Assembly (NCBI RefSeq): GCF_029945685.1
Contig: NZ_JAQSDA010000020.1
Coordinates: 62,001 to 126,000, forward strand
Reading direction: 5' to 3'
Length of the DNA: 64,000 nucleotides
Source of the DNA: Polaromonas sp.
GTDB lineage: Bacteria > Pseudomonadota > Gammaproteobacteria > Burkholderiales > Burkholderiaceae_C
Positions 1 through 8,083 of this stretch are shown here, piece by piece (position 1 is the stretch's first letter; the number at the start of each line of letters is the position of its first letter). The position numbers and the translations under genes were made by a program. A model generated the notes under the pieces. It saw nothing but the letters and a program-made list of their open reading frames with translations, did not search any database and was not told the DNA's origin.

Positions 1-1
1 T

Positions 2-1516
2 GCTCCAACTTTGGCCTTGGCAAAACACCAGGACCCTGTTTCGAAACTACTTTGCTTCGTCGCGCACATCGACTCGGAGTGGAACATGGCAGCCGACACG
101 GTTGCCAAATATCTGCTCGAACAGTTACCTGAGGTTCTGAAGGCTGACAAGGGTGATCCGTCGGTTGCTGAAGCTCGGGAGGGTGCACCCATCACAGGGT
201 TTCTCAACTATATGACCGATAGCCTGGTCGTGACTTCCGACTGGGCGCTGCCACCGGAAAATGGACGCGGCAAGCTGGTCATCGGCGTGGAAAACGACGT
301 CGATCTGAACAAGCTTTTTAGGTGTGCGATTCTCGAAGTGCATGATATAAACGGCGACGTGCTGGGCCAATCGGATCTCAGCATCCAGGCCAGATATCCA
401 GGCCGATTTCATGCACGTTGGGTCCGGTTGACTGGCCCACCCAAGTCAACCGAACCATTGCGCGTCTTGGATGAGGCGATCAAGATTTGGCCCGAGCTTC
501 TAAAGCCCAACTTTAACGGCGAACCAGATGTTGTCGGCCTTGTTTTCGCCGACCAAGCCCGATTTGAAGAGCAACACGATATTTGGCTATTTTTGGTCAG
601 GCGCCGGTTTCGAGCAAGCGTACCCGTCAAAACCGGAAGGAGATTGCCCCCGGGCGATCAAATTCAATATTTCCTTGCCCGTGCAGACCGAGGTAGCCGC
701 GACGATCTGCAAACGCGTGTGCCGCGTCTGAAACCGGCGGCCGAAAAGGTTGTCTCAGTCTTTGGACTTGGTGCCCTAGGCTCAACTGTTGCATGGCAGC
801 TTGCACGAGCCGGAATCGGACGTCTAAACCTGATTGATCATGATTTTGTTCAGGCGGGCAATATTCCGCGATGGATTATGGGTTGGGCGGCTGCAGGCTA
901 TGGCAAAGCAGATGTGCTGGCCAAGCACATTACTCACAATTATCCCTTTGTTGAGACCCTCGCAATCCCACTGAAGGTGGGCTCTCCCATGGACGTTAAG
1001 AGTCCAGTGGGAGATTATGAAAGTCGGATGGCCCGCGCATTGGAAGGGACCGACCTCATCATCGATTGCACCGTGGAGTTCACGGTCCAGAACTTTCTAG
1101 CGGACTACGCATGGAAGCATGGCATTCCATACCTCTGGGGCACCGGAACTCCGGGGGCCTGGGGCGGTATCGTCGGTCGGGCTATTCGGGGAAAGACCCT
1201 AGGGTGCTGGAGATGTTTCAGGCATCAGCTATTCGAGAAAAAAATTGACGCTCCAGTTTTCGAGGAGGGTCCCACTGTACAGCCCATCGGTTGCTTCAGC
1301 CCCACGTTCACCGGCTCCGGTTTCGATATGGATTCAGTGGCGCTGCAAACGGTGCGTATGGCGGTGGCGACATTGTGCGTGGGTGCTGAACATGGCTATC
1401 CTGATTTCGATTGGGATGTTGGCGTTGTCAACCTCTGGAAAGACGGGCATCCGATTGCGCCCTCGTGGCAGACCTGTCCCCTCGACCAACATCCAGCCTG
1501 CGATGCCCATGGGTGA
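2..1516 (+). CDS. E2-E1 ubiquitin-transfer fusion protein, Cap2-like (5' end cut by window edge)
   Basis: The reading frame is open from base 2, so the true start lies before the window. The visible part begins inside an E2 domain: HQDPVSKLLCF followed by a LLEQLP helix is the E2 active-site neighbourhood of Cap2-type proteins, with Cys at about visible residue 18. A middle linker precedes a ThiF/E1 adenylation domain with a GLGALGS nucleotide loop and a CWRCF region that may carry the E1 cysteine. In type II CBASS, Cap2 conjugates the cyclase C-terminus to targets. By comparison with the complete 555-aa homologue at 8545-10212, roughly 65-75 residues are missing. The following JAB gene overlaps by 14 bases, so they are translated together. 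Whether its cyclase and effector lie upstream cannot be seen; another prokaryotic E1/E2/JAB system is possible. Confidence 0.8.
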   Translation, partial: APTLALAKHQDPVSKLLCFVAHIDSEWNMAADTVAKYLLEQLPEVLKADKGDPSVAEAREGAPITGFLNYMTDSLVVTSDWALPPENGRGKLVIGVENDVDLNKLFRCAILEVHDINGDVLGQSDLSIQARYPGRFHARWVRLTGPPKSTEPLRVLDEAIKIWPELLKPNFNGEPDVVGLVFADQARFEEQHDIWLFLVRRRFRASVPVKTGRRLPPGDQIQYFLARADRGSRDDLQTRVPRLKPAAEKVVSVFGLGALGSTVAWQLARAGIGRLNLIDHDFVQAGNIPRWIMGWAAAGYGKADVLAKHITHNYPFVETLAIPLKVGSPMDVKSPVGDYESRMARALEGTDLIIDCTVEFTVQNFLADYAWKHGIPYLWGTGTPGAWGGIVGRAIRGKTLGCWRCFRHQLFEKKIDAPVFEEGPTVQPIGCFSPTFTGSGFDMDSVALQTVRMAVATLCVGAEHGYPDFDWDVGVVNLWKDGHPIAPSWQTCPLDQHPACDAHG

Positions 1517-2003
1517 ACCCATCTGGATACCGCGTCAAGCATACGGGCTGATGTGCGCCCTCGGGGAAAAATCTTTCCCATTGGAGACCGGCGGCGTATT
1601 CCTCGGCTACAAAGCAAACAACGGAGAACTAGTTGTAACGGCACTGATCGGCCCGGGTCCCAATGCCCGGCATAGTCGATACAGATTTGTGCCCGACGCG
1701 GAGTACCAACAAGAAAAAATCGAGGTGCATCACGCTCGTTCCGAGGGTCGAGAAACTTATTTGGGGGATTGGCACACCCATCCGCGAGGCAGCGCCGACT
1801 TGAGTTCGCTGGACAAAAGGACGCTCATAAGAATCGCTGATACGCCGTCTTCTGGAACGGACACACCTGTGATGGCAGTTTTGGGTGGCGAAAGCGAAAA
1901 GTGGGATCTAAACGCCGTCCGGTTTGATGGTTGGATCAGGCGCTTTCCGTTCAAACGGTGCAACTTGGTGCCGCTTCTTCCCCGGCTCTACGATCAGGCA
2001 TAG
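1503..2003 (+). CDS. JAB/JAMM-family isopeptidase, Cap3-like
   Basis: A 166-aa protein with a complete JAMM zinc-protease signature: Glu28 in the LETGG segment, then H91-x-H93-P and S101-x-x-D104 in DWHTHP...SSLD. Cap3-type JAB enzymes cleave conjugates or primed C-termini made by Cap2. I chose ATG 1503 because it overlaps the end of the upstream E2-E1 gene and gives the usual length; longer readings would run back into that gene. It is not a close copy of the JAB gene at 8084-8560, so the window holds two independent E2-E1/JAB sets. Confidence 0.82.
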   Translation: MPMGEPIWIPRQAYGLMCALGEKSFPLETGGVFLGYKANNGELVVTALIGPGPNARHSRYRFVPDAEYQQEKIEVHHARSEGRETYLGDWHTHPRGSADLSSLDKRTLIRIADTPSSGTDTPVMAVLGGESEKWDLNAVRFDGWIRRFPFKRCNLVPLLPRLYDQA

Positions 2004-2038
2004 TTGTCAGTGCTTGAGTGATCGAACATTATCGATAG

Positions 2039-2476
2039 TTAGCGCGACGATGCATCAAGCCGACTGGCGGCCTCCTTCTTACTCATTCCTCGCAACGCCG
2101 CAATCGAGGCAAACTGGCTGGCCCTTGGCCGCGTTTTGCCCTTTTCCCATTTGTAAACAGATTGATCTGAAACTCCGAGGAGGAGGGCTGCTTCCGACGC
2201 GGACAGAGCAAGCCGCTTTCTTTGCGCCTGCAAGCCGCTCGCGCTAAAGCGGAACCCGTTGGCCGGCTGACCGGTCACAGAGCTTGGCGCCTTCCTTGCG
2301 GCACCTTTGCTCAGGTGTCCAACAAGTTGTTCGATTGCAGCAATGCGACGTTTCAGGGCCGCAATTTCTGAGCGGTAATGCGCCGATGCCTTCTTTAGTT
2401 GATGTGTTTCGGTTCGCAACTCTTTCCGGGCAACACGTGCAATTTCTTCTTTCAAGACCTTGGCAATATTGGGCAT
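2039..2476 (-). CDS. XRE-type helix-turn-helix protein with N-terminal coiled coil
   Basis: A 145-aa protein. Residues 1-60 are rich in Lys, Glu and Ala and predict a coiled coil. Residues about 82-125 form an XRE/Cro helix-turn-helix (SASEAALLLGVSDQSVYKWE). It is probably a DNA-binding regulator. It is convergent with the JAB gene (35 bases apart) and lies downstream of the recombinase on the same strand. Its target cannot be told from the sequence; no palindrome was found next to it. Confidence 0.7.
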   Translation of the reverse strand: MPNIAKVLKEEIARVARKELRTETHQLKKASAHYRSEIAALKRRIAAIEQLVGHLSKGAARKAPSSVTGQPANGFRFSASGLQAQRKRLALSASEAALLLGVSDQSVYKWEKGKTRPRASQFASIAALRGMSKKEAASRLDASSR

Positions 2477-2608
2477 AGCTCTGCTCTTTTCGTGAGGACG
2501 CTACGATCATAAATCCCATCCCTGATGTCCGCTTAAACGGCTTCACGTGCAACTGAACTGATCCCTCGACTGGCAAGATGGCCGTGGGCCCACAGTACCG
2601 CGATTAAC

Positions 2609-3673
2609 TTATTTCTCTTCCAGCAGCCGGGCTGCAGCACCGGATAAGGACGACCGGGAACGGGCGTACCCCAGCACCGTAGCAATGCTGTGATGTCCCG
2701 TCAGTGCCATTGTTTCCGCCAGCGAAACATTCTGCTGGCCCGCCTCAGTCACAAAGCCCGACCGCAACGAGTGGGCCGAGAACGCACCCTCAATCCCGGC
2801 CAAGGCACAGCGCTCTTTCACGATGGCCCGAACCGCGGCAGGGGAGAGCGCTTCGCCCAGATGCCCGCCCTTGCGAACACTCCGAAAAATCGCCCCCGCC
2901 GCGATCCCGCTTGCCTGCAGCCAGTCAGCAAGGGCGAGCGCGGCCGCACCCAGCAGCGGCTTGTTGTTCTCAGGCAAATCCATACCCGCCTGGTTGGTCT
3001 TGGAATAGGCCAGGTTGTAGACAAAGCCCTCAGGGATCGGTTTCAGGAACCGCATGTCCGCCCCCGTGACCTCGGAGCGCCGACGCCCGCCGCTGGCCCA
3101 GGCAAACAGGAGCAAAGCGCGGTCGCGCTTGCCGCGCAGCGAGTCATCGCAGGTGGCCAGGATGGCCTGCAGGGGCGCCTTGGTCAGTGCCTCTTTCTTC
3201 TGGGGCAGGGCGCCGCGCTTGGCGTAGGCCTTGCGCGTGCGGGACAGCAGCTCACGTACCGTCGGATCGCGGCAGGGGTTTTTCAGCTCGCGCAGCTGGT
3301 GCGCCTTGGACAGCACGGCCATCCGGTGCACCAGGGTGTTGTGGGCCAGCGCGCCCAGCTTGCCTTTGTAGCCGGCCTGGACCAGCGTCTGGTCGATCAG
3401 CGCCGGCAGCTCGGAGACCAGGCCCTTGTCGGAGGTTCGCTCGGCATGGTCCACGATGAACTGCAGCACACAAGGGGAGGGCACCGGCAGCTGGATCTGG
3501 CCGCCATAACGGATGCCGTACCAGGCGGCCCAGTAGCGCAAGGCGCTTTTGTAGCTGGCCATGGTGTTTTTCGACTCGCCCTCGCGCAGCAACTCCTCGA
3601 CAGCGCGGCGCGTGACGTCGCTGAGCTCGGTCGGCTGCAGGGCCGGGACTTTCTGGAGGACTGGCAGGCGCAT
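2609..3673 (-). CDS. Tyrosine recombinase (phage-integrase family)
   Basis: A 354-aa site-specific recombinase. The N-terminal SAM-like core-binding domain covers about residues 15-150. The catalytic domain shows the first Arg in ASGGRRRSEV (about 198), the HSLRSG box (about 300), TGHHS (about 325) and the Tyr nucleophile in VLGYARS (about 335), so all key residues are present. It diverges from a KfrA-like gene across a 124-base region rich in inverted repeats. Such recombinases mobilise integrons, islands or plasmid-derived elements. No attachment-site pair is obvious near it, so the borders of what it moved remain unknown. Confidence 0.85.
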   Translation of the reverse strand: MRLPVLQKVPALQPTELSDVTRRAVEELLREGESKNTMASYKSALRYWAAWYGIRYGGQIQLPVPSPCVLQFIVDHAERTSDKGLVSELPALIDQTLVQAGYKGKLGALAHNTLVHRMAVLSKAHQLRELKNPCRDPTVRELLSRTRKAYAKRGALPQKKEALTKAPLQAILATCDDSLRGKRDRALLLFAWASGGRRRSEVTGADMRFLKPIPEGFVYNLAYSKTNQAGMDLPENNKPLLGAAALALADWLQASGIAAGAIFRSVRKGGHLGEALSPAAVRAIVKERCALAGIEGAFSAHSLRSGFVTEAGQQNVSLAETMALTGHHSIATVLGYARSRSSLSGAAARLLEEK

Positions 3674-3704
3674 GTTTGGCTCAGGGCGAGTTATTGATTA
3701 AAAA

Positions 3705-3769
3705 CATACATGTTATGTATGATGTATTACGTATAAACGAAATAGATCACGATAACAATCTCTTATCGT
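3705..3769. promoter_or_regulatory. Two inverted repeats in the recombinase/KfrA divergent promoter region
   Basis: CATACAT-GTT-ATGTATG at 3705-3721 and ACGATAA-7 nt-TTATCGT at 3749-3769 are both perfect inverted repeats in an AT-rich intergenic stretch. KfrA proteins are known to bind inverted repeats at their own promoter, so these are candidate operators. Assignment to KfrA is inference. Confidence 0.5.
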
Positions 3770-3797
3770 TGGTAAATATAGCCACTGGAGCCCACCC

Positions 3798-4721
3798 ATG
3801 CAACCGAAAAGTACGAGAGGTGTTCAGCAGGAAGAAGTGTGGGCTGCGGCGGACGCCCTGATCGCCGCCGGTGAGCGGCCGACGATTGAGCGGGTGCGTC
3901 TCAAAATCGGGCGCGGCTCACCGAATACCGTCAGTCCCATGTTGGAGGCCTGGTTTGCCACGCTCGCATCGCGGCTCGGGGTTGCGGCCGCAGGCACCCA
4001 GGCAGAGGAGGGTGCGCCCAAGGAACTGCGCCAGGCGCTGGACAAACTCTGGGCCGCGGCTGTTGCAGCTGCGCGTGACAAAGCGGATAGGGCGCTCGAA
4101 CCCGAGCGCGACAGGCTTGGCCAGCAAGGTCTAAAACTGGATATCGCGCGTCAGGAGCTCCTACAGCGGGAAGCTGCGCTCACTGAACGAGGTATCGCCT
4201 TGGAACATGCCCTGGAGTTGGCCAAGTCCCAGTTGCGGAATCAGACCGCCCAGCTTGAAAAGGCCGGCCGCGAACTCGAACAGGCCCGCAGCAGCCTCGC
4301 CAACCTGGTTCAGGAGCGAGACGCAGGCAGGCGGCAGTTCGATGAGCAACTGCGTACGCTCGCGGAGGAGCGTCAGCGCACAGAGCAGCGGACAGCTGCT
4401 AATGAGCGGCGTCTTTTGGAAGAAGTGGGCCGCGCTCGCCAAGAGGCGAAACAGTCTTCTCAGGCGATCGAGGACGGCCGCCAAAAGCACGCCGCGGAGA
4501 AGAAGGATCTCGAGCGAGCGAACTCCGCGCTGAACAATCGTGCTCATGAGGGGCAAATCGAGGTGGCCACGCTAAAGGAGCGGTTGGAAGGGGCCGATAA
4601 ACGAGCAACCGAGCTTGAGAACGCCCTCGCGGCTGCTGCCCTGGAACTGCGGCGCAACGCGAAAAGTAGGCCGCCAAAGCCATCCCCAAGCAGCCGGCGC
4701 GCCCCTGGAGCGCGAACATGA
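3798..4721 (+). CDS. KfrA-like DNA-binding coiled-coil protein
   Basis: A 307-aa protein. Residues 1-60 match the KfrA N-terminal DNA-binding domain (VWAAADALIAAGERPTIERV, then RGSPNTVSPMLEAW). About residues 85-290 are a long Glu/Gln/Arg/Ala coiled coil. KfrA proteins are plasmid or ICE-borne autoregulators and nucleoid-like factors. Start ATG 3798 fits the domain start. It diverges from the tyrosine recombinase, which suggests a mobile-element module. Beyond its TGA the same frame stays open for about 42 codons, which I treat as chance. Confidence 0.78.
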   Translation: MQPKSTRGVQQEEVWAAADALIAAGERPTIERVRLKIGRGSPNTVSPMLEAWFATLASRLGVAAAGTQAEEGAPKELRQALDKLWAAAVAAARDKADRALEPERDRLGQQGLKLDIARQELLQREAALTERGIALEHALELAKSQLRNQTAQLEKAGRELEQARSSLANLVQERDAGRRQFDEQLRTLAEERQRTEQRTAANERRLLEEVGRARQEAKQSSQAIEDGRQKHAAEKKDLERANSALNNRAHEGQIEVATLKERLEGADKRATELENALAAAALELRRNAKSRPPKPSPSSRRAPGART

Positions 4722-4862
4722 TTTCACGAACACCAATTGCTCGCAGCGGATGATCTCGAAAGACTGGGCGTGAGGGCCCTCATCCCCACCGGGTTGTCGA
4801 GCTTGTTCACCAAGCCCTTGGGCGTAAGATCCAATGCTCCGACGGCTTCTTGAAAGACCTAA

Positions 4863-5363
4863 ATGTCATATGCACAACCAATGGCCTTGCCAAGCATTGT
4901 GGGCAACGTGGCACTTCAGGTGATGATGGAGCTCAAGCGCCTTCGCACGTCCGGTTTTTCCGGCATAGGCGTGGTGTTTTACAAACCACCGTTAAAGCTC
5001 CCCATCGCACCCTTGGGAAAACCCAGTACAACAAAGCCTGGGCTACCAGTCCAAGGTGTGTCCGATATTGCCATGACGCTCGCATCGGTGTCGGACAAGG
5101 CATCCCCTTGGCACGATGGTTTTCACTTGGTCGATGTTCAGTCTCTTGCGTTAACCCATATCGCTCAGTTCATTTCGCCACCTTTAGTCCACGTTTCGGA
5201 CATTGCCTCCGATGCGCAGCCTGCCGGGGCGCGTCAAATGACAGCGCTGCTGACTTCAAGAATTCCATGTGTTTATTCAGTTGCTCTGCTTTCGGCTGCC
5301 GGCGAGATCAGCTTCTATTCTGAAGGGATGCTGAATACGTTTTTAGGCGACAAGCATGAATAA
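4863..5363 (+). CDS. Divergent diadenylate-cyclase (DAC/DisA_N-like) domain protein, possible second-messenger synthase or sensor
   Basis: A 166-aa protein that aligns by eye with the DAC domain of CdaA/DisA over its whole length. An N-terminal strand GIGVVFYKPP is followed by HDGF (84-87) where DACs have HDGA. GARQM (122-126) sits where DACs have GTRHR, and LLSAAGEIS (142-150) where DACs have a VSEETG-type strand. The aspartate and first arginine are kept; the His and second Arg of RHR and the SEE acid are changed. It may therefore make an altered nucleotide, make c-di-AMP weakly, or only bind one. It has no other domain. Its end overlaps the Cap15-like gene by 8 bases, so the two are coupled. 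c-di-AMP is not usual in betaproteobacteria, which points to a dedicated signal. No GGDD motif is present, so it is not an mCpol/OptS-type enzyme. Confidence 0.6.
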   Translation: MSYAQPMALPSIVGNVALQVMMELKRLRTSGFSGIGVVFYKPPLKLPIAPLGKPSTTKPGLPVQGVSDIAMTLASVSDKASPWHDGFHLVDVQSLALTHIAQFISPPLVHVSDIASDAQPAGARQMTALLTSRIPCVYSVALLSAAGEISFYSEGMLNTFLGDKHE

Positions 5364-6057
5364 TCTGAGTTTGACGCTTACCGAGTTTCAACGCTTGCTC
5401 AAAGTCTTTGCGACGCTGACGATAATTGCATGGGCGCTTATTTTCTTCATTCAGTGGCACCTCATGGGGACGGCCCTCGTCACGGCAGGATGGCGTTCAT
5501 TCACCGCCGCATTGACGATCGCCACAATCGTGTTCGGCGTTTTCTACAAAGTTGCCTGGAAATTTCCACGGATTGCTAAGTGGATGGGTCGGCCTATTGT
5601 GCATGGGGTTTGGAGAGGAATTCTCTTGTCTGATTACAAGACGGACAAGGAAAATCCGCGCGAAATTCCAATCTTCTTCGTCATCCGTCAGACGTACCTG
5701 ACGCTGTCCGTAGAATCGTTCACAGAGACGCAAGAAGGAGAATCGAAACTTGAGGCACTAATTCGGAATGCAAAAACCGAAGCCACTCGACTCAGCTACG
5801 TGTTCGAGTTGCGGCGACAGTACCGTGGGGAGAACAAACTCACCATCGGTGCCGGCGAACTGCGGCTACAGGACAACAGCACCGTACTGCGTGGCTTTTA
5901 CTGGACAAGCACGCCCACGCACGGCGAACTTAAGCTCAAGCTGATGTCCCGCGATTGCGACGACGTCAATTGCTATGATGTAGCCGAGAGAAAATTTCCC
6001 GTCAATCCGATATCTCCGCCACAACCAACTGTTGCCGCGGCAGCTGACAAGAGCTGA
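5356..6057 (+). CDS. Two-TM beta-barrel effector, Cap15-like
   Basis: A 233-aa protein. Two hydrophobic helices lie at about 15-36 and 40-62. A beta-rich domain follows (80-217), with GVWRGILLSDYKT at its start and a late segment LRGFYWTSTPTHGE. This layout and these motifs fit the Cap15 / SMODS-associated 2TM-beta family. In CBASS, Cap15 binds cyclic dinucleotides in its barrel and disrupts the inner membrane. ATG 5356 overlaps the DAC-like gene, and the next gene starts 3 bases after its stop. It is the likely killing component of this small operon; the ligand is probably what the DAC-like protein makes or binds (inference). Confidence 0.75.
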   Translation: MNNLSLTLTEFQRLLKVFATLTIIAWALIFFIQWHLMGTALVTAGWRSFTAALTIATIVFGVFYKVAWKFPRIAKWMGRPIVHGVWRGILLSDYKTDKENPREIPIFFVIRQTYLTLSVESFTETQEGESKLEALIRNAKTEATRLSYVFELRRQYRGENKLTIGAGELRLQDNSTVLRGFYWTSTPTHGELKLKLMSRDCDDVNCYDVAERKFPVNPISPPQPTVAAAADKS

Positions 6058-6060
6058 ACG

Positions 6061-6579
6061 ATGTGGCATTGCATTCCGGGTATGGCTGCGGAAATCCGCC
6101 GTTGCGAGGCTGCAGGCGCCACTGCTGCTGCCCTCGCCATGGCATTCATCAGCATAGATACCATGACCTTCCTCTCACTTCCCGGCGGAGTTGAAGCGCA
6201 GGGGCGTACTGATTTCATTAACTGGGTGGACACCTATCTGAAAGGACACCCAGATCAACCGTACCAATATCGAGGAATTGACGTCTACGGCGCGAGATGT
6301 GCAATGCTCCATTCGTTCGGATCTGCTGCTCAATTTCACGACCGTAACGGTGAGGCCTTTCTGTTCGGTTACCACGATGGCGGCATGCATATGCGCAACC
6401 TGGATGTCGATCCACGGTTGGTCATGATCGGATCGGCCTCCTTCTTGAACGACGTCATCTCCGCACTCTCCGAATTTATGGACGCGTGCGGTACATCGCC
6501 GGAACTCAGGACCCGGGTGGAGCCACGCCTACCAAGGGTCCTTGCGGTGGTTCCTCTAACGACGGGCTGCGGCGCCTAA
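6061..6579 (+). CDS. Conserved-looking hypothetical protein, third gene of the DAC/Cap15 operon
   Basis: A 172-aa protein with no domain I can name. The central part (LPGGVEAQGRTDFINWVD, then YRGIDVYGARCAMLHSFG) has the look of a conserved globular family: I recall similar hypothetical proteins but no function. There are no TM helices or signal peptide. It begins three bases after the Cap15-like stop, so it is probably co-transcribed. ATG 6061 is used; an internal ATG near 6139 is a possible later start. It converges with the CBASS operon, with 57 bases between the two stops. Confidence 0.55.
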   Translation: MWHCIPGMAAEIRRCEAAGATAAALAMAFISIDTMTFLSLPGGVEAQGRTDFINWVDTYLKGHPDQPYQYRGIDVYGARCAMLHSFGSAAQFHDRNGEAFLFGYHDGGMHMRNLDVDPRLVMIGSASFLNDVISALSEFMDACGTSPELRTRVEPRLPRVLAVVPLTTGCGA

Positions 6580-6636
6580 ACGCCACGATTGATGTGTGTG
6601 GCGAGCCGGTAAGTCGACGCGCAGGCGCTTTCCGCA

Positions 6637-8055
6637 TCAACGCCGACGCCCTTTGCGGGACCGCAATGTGATCCAGTTGCGCGGCGTCGCCCTTGGCTTT
6701 GGCAGCATCGGCCGATCTTCAATCAACACCATAACTCGCCTGGCCGCATAGACTGATCCATTGCATCGGACCGTCAGGTCCATGTATTGCTTTCCGACAT
6801 ATTCTGTTCGTTCCTCGGCGACGAACATCTGCATTCCACCTCTGGTGTGCCCCAGGTCACCTAGGTAATCAGCGTCCGCCCCTTCGTTACGGACTGTCCA
6901 CTCGATCATGGCCATCGCAGGGATGATTTGCGGATTGATGATAGTGAACCGCAAGCACTGGCCTTTAGCAATACTGGGAACTTCATTGCGATAGGTTTGC
7001 AAGATGTTCCTGAAGCTCCAATCGGCAGCGACCTCAATTTTCACTTCCGGAATCTGCATCAGCGCCGTCGTCGAGGATGGGTCAGTTATTTCAACGCCGT
7101 CCATCTCGGGTAAAGGCATCAGGTAACTAAGTGCCTCGTCCCATGCCAAGGCCGCTGCAACTTCATCTTCGGCCGCCTCGGCAGACTCGGCGGCTTCCTT
7201 AAGCAGCTGCAGACGGGTGAGGAACGCGCCCCAGGCCTCGGCAGGAATCCGATTCAGGGACTCCTTGGCATTCACAGGGTTGACCACATCGCGGTTTTTG
7301 TTCAAGCGTTTGTGCATCTCCTTGATCACGGTAATAAGTGCATCGTCATCATCCATCGTCATAAGTCGCTGCAGCCACATTTCGTCGCTGTAGATGTTAG
7401 CCACCAAGACCGTAAGCACGATGGAGGAGGGGCGCGAGTCCGGTGCGGTCTCGAATGCAATAGCAGCCCAAGCCTTCAGATACCGGATCAAGCGCCTGAG
7501 TTGCTCTCTCTCGTCTCCACTCACCACACCTTTAAACCATTTGTAAATGGCCTTCGGATCACTGTCCTCCCATTGGCCGGACATGGTGGCTAGCTCACGT
7601 TTTTCCCTCTTGGAATCAAGATGATAGGTCGGGGTGTCGATGTGGAAACGCTTCGCATAGATTGCCCTGGAACAACGCTCCTTGGGCGGATCAGCCACGT
7701 CCTTGACAGCGGGATGTCTCGATTTGAATGTCAGCAACTCCCGTTGCACCCACGTCCGCAGTTGCTGCGCAGTCGGTGCAATCTCCACAGCCTTAGGATC
7801 CCAATCGAAATAGATTCCCAAGTCCACATCGTATTCTTCGTCTCGGTGAACCGGTTTGATCAAAGTACCGTATTTGTAGGAGCCCTGCAGCCACGTAGTG
7901 ATAGGGTAACCGTACCCGGTCAACTCGGCTTTGAGGTGTTCAGCGAGTTCATTCCACTGCTGCTGCAAAAACTCTCGCTGCTCGGTCGTGGGGGTAACGC
8001 GCTCGTACAGCGTGTGTTCGGCCTGGCCATTGAAAAGTCGCGAAGCTTTACCCAT
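6637..8055 (-). CDS. Second CD-NTase with C-terminal AGS-C-like sensor domain
   Basis: A 472-aa nucleotidyltransferase. The CD-NTase core shows GS (58-59) in QGSYKYGTL, the metal aspartates D76 and D78 in EEYDVDLGIYF, and a third at HID (140), so catalysis looks intact. The last ~120 residues are beta-rich (TIINPQIIPAMAMIEWTVRN, HTRGGMQMFVAEE, YVGKQYMDLTVRC) and fit the adenylyl/guanylyl-and-SMODS C-terminal sensor domain. I chose ATG 8055, preceded by AGAGGAG, over an upstream start that would overlap the JAB gene. It is the last gene of the CBASS operon. Canonical type II loci have one cyclase, so this enzyme is extra: it may make a second signal, or sense or regulate. Confidence 0.8.
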   Translation of the reverse strand: MGKASRLFNGQAEHTLYERVTPTTEQREFLQQQWNELAEHLKAELTGYGYPITTWLQGSYKYGTLIKPVHRDEEYDVDLGIYFDWDPKAVEIAPTAQQLRTWVQRELLTFKSRHPAVKDVADPPKERCSRAIYAKRFHIDTPTYHLDSKREKRELATMSGQWEDSDPKAIYKWFKGVVSGDEREQLRRLIRYLKAWAAIAFETAPDSRPSSIVLTVLVANIYSDEMWLQRLMTMDDDDALITVIKEMHKRLNKNRDVVNPVNAKESLNRIPAEAWGAFLTRLQLLKEAAESAEAAEDEVAAALAWDEALSYLMPLPEMDGVEITDPSSTTALMQIPEVKIEVAADWSFRNILQTYRNEVPSIAKGQCLRFTIINPQIIPAMAMIEWTVRNEGADADYLGDLGHTRGGMQMFVAEERTEYVGKQYMDLTVRCNGSVYAARRVMVLIEDRPMLPKPRATPRNWITLRSRKGRRR

Positions 8056-8083
8056 AACGTCTCCTCTTGTGTACGAACCGGCG

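Noticed and set aside
4722..4850. Continuation of the kfrA frame beyond its TGA
   Set aside because: The ~42 open codons resemble nothing known and KfrA has its normal length; treated as chance.
4863..5363. Identification as an mCpol/OptS (Panoptes) synthase
   Set aside because: No GGDD-type palm motif; the strand order and HDG/GxR motifs fit a DAC domain instead.
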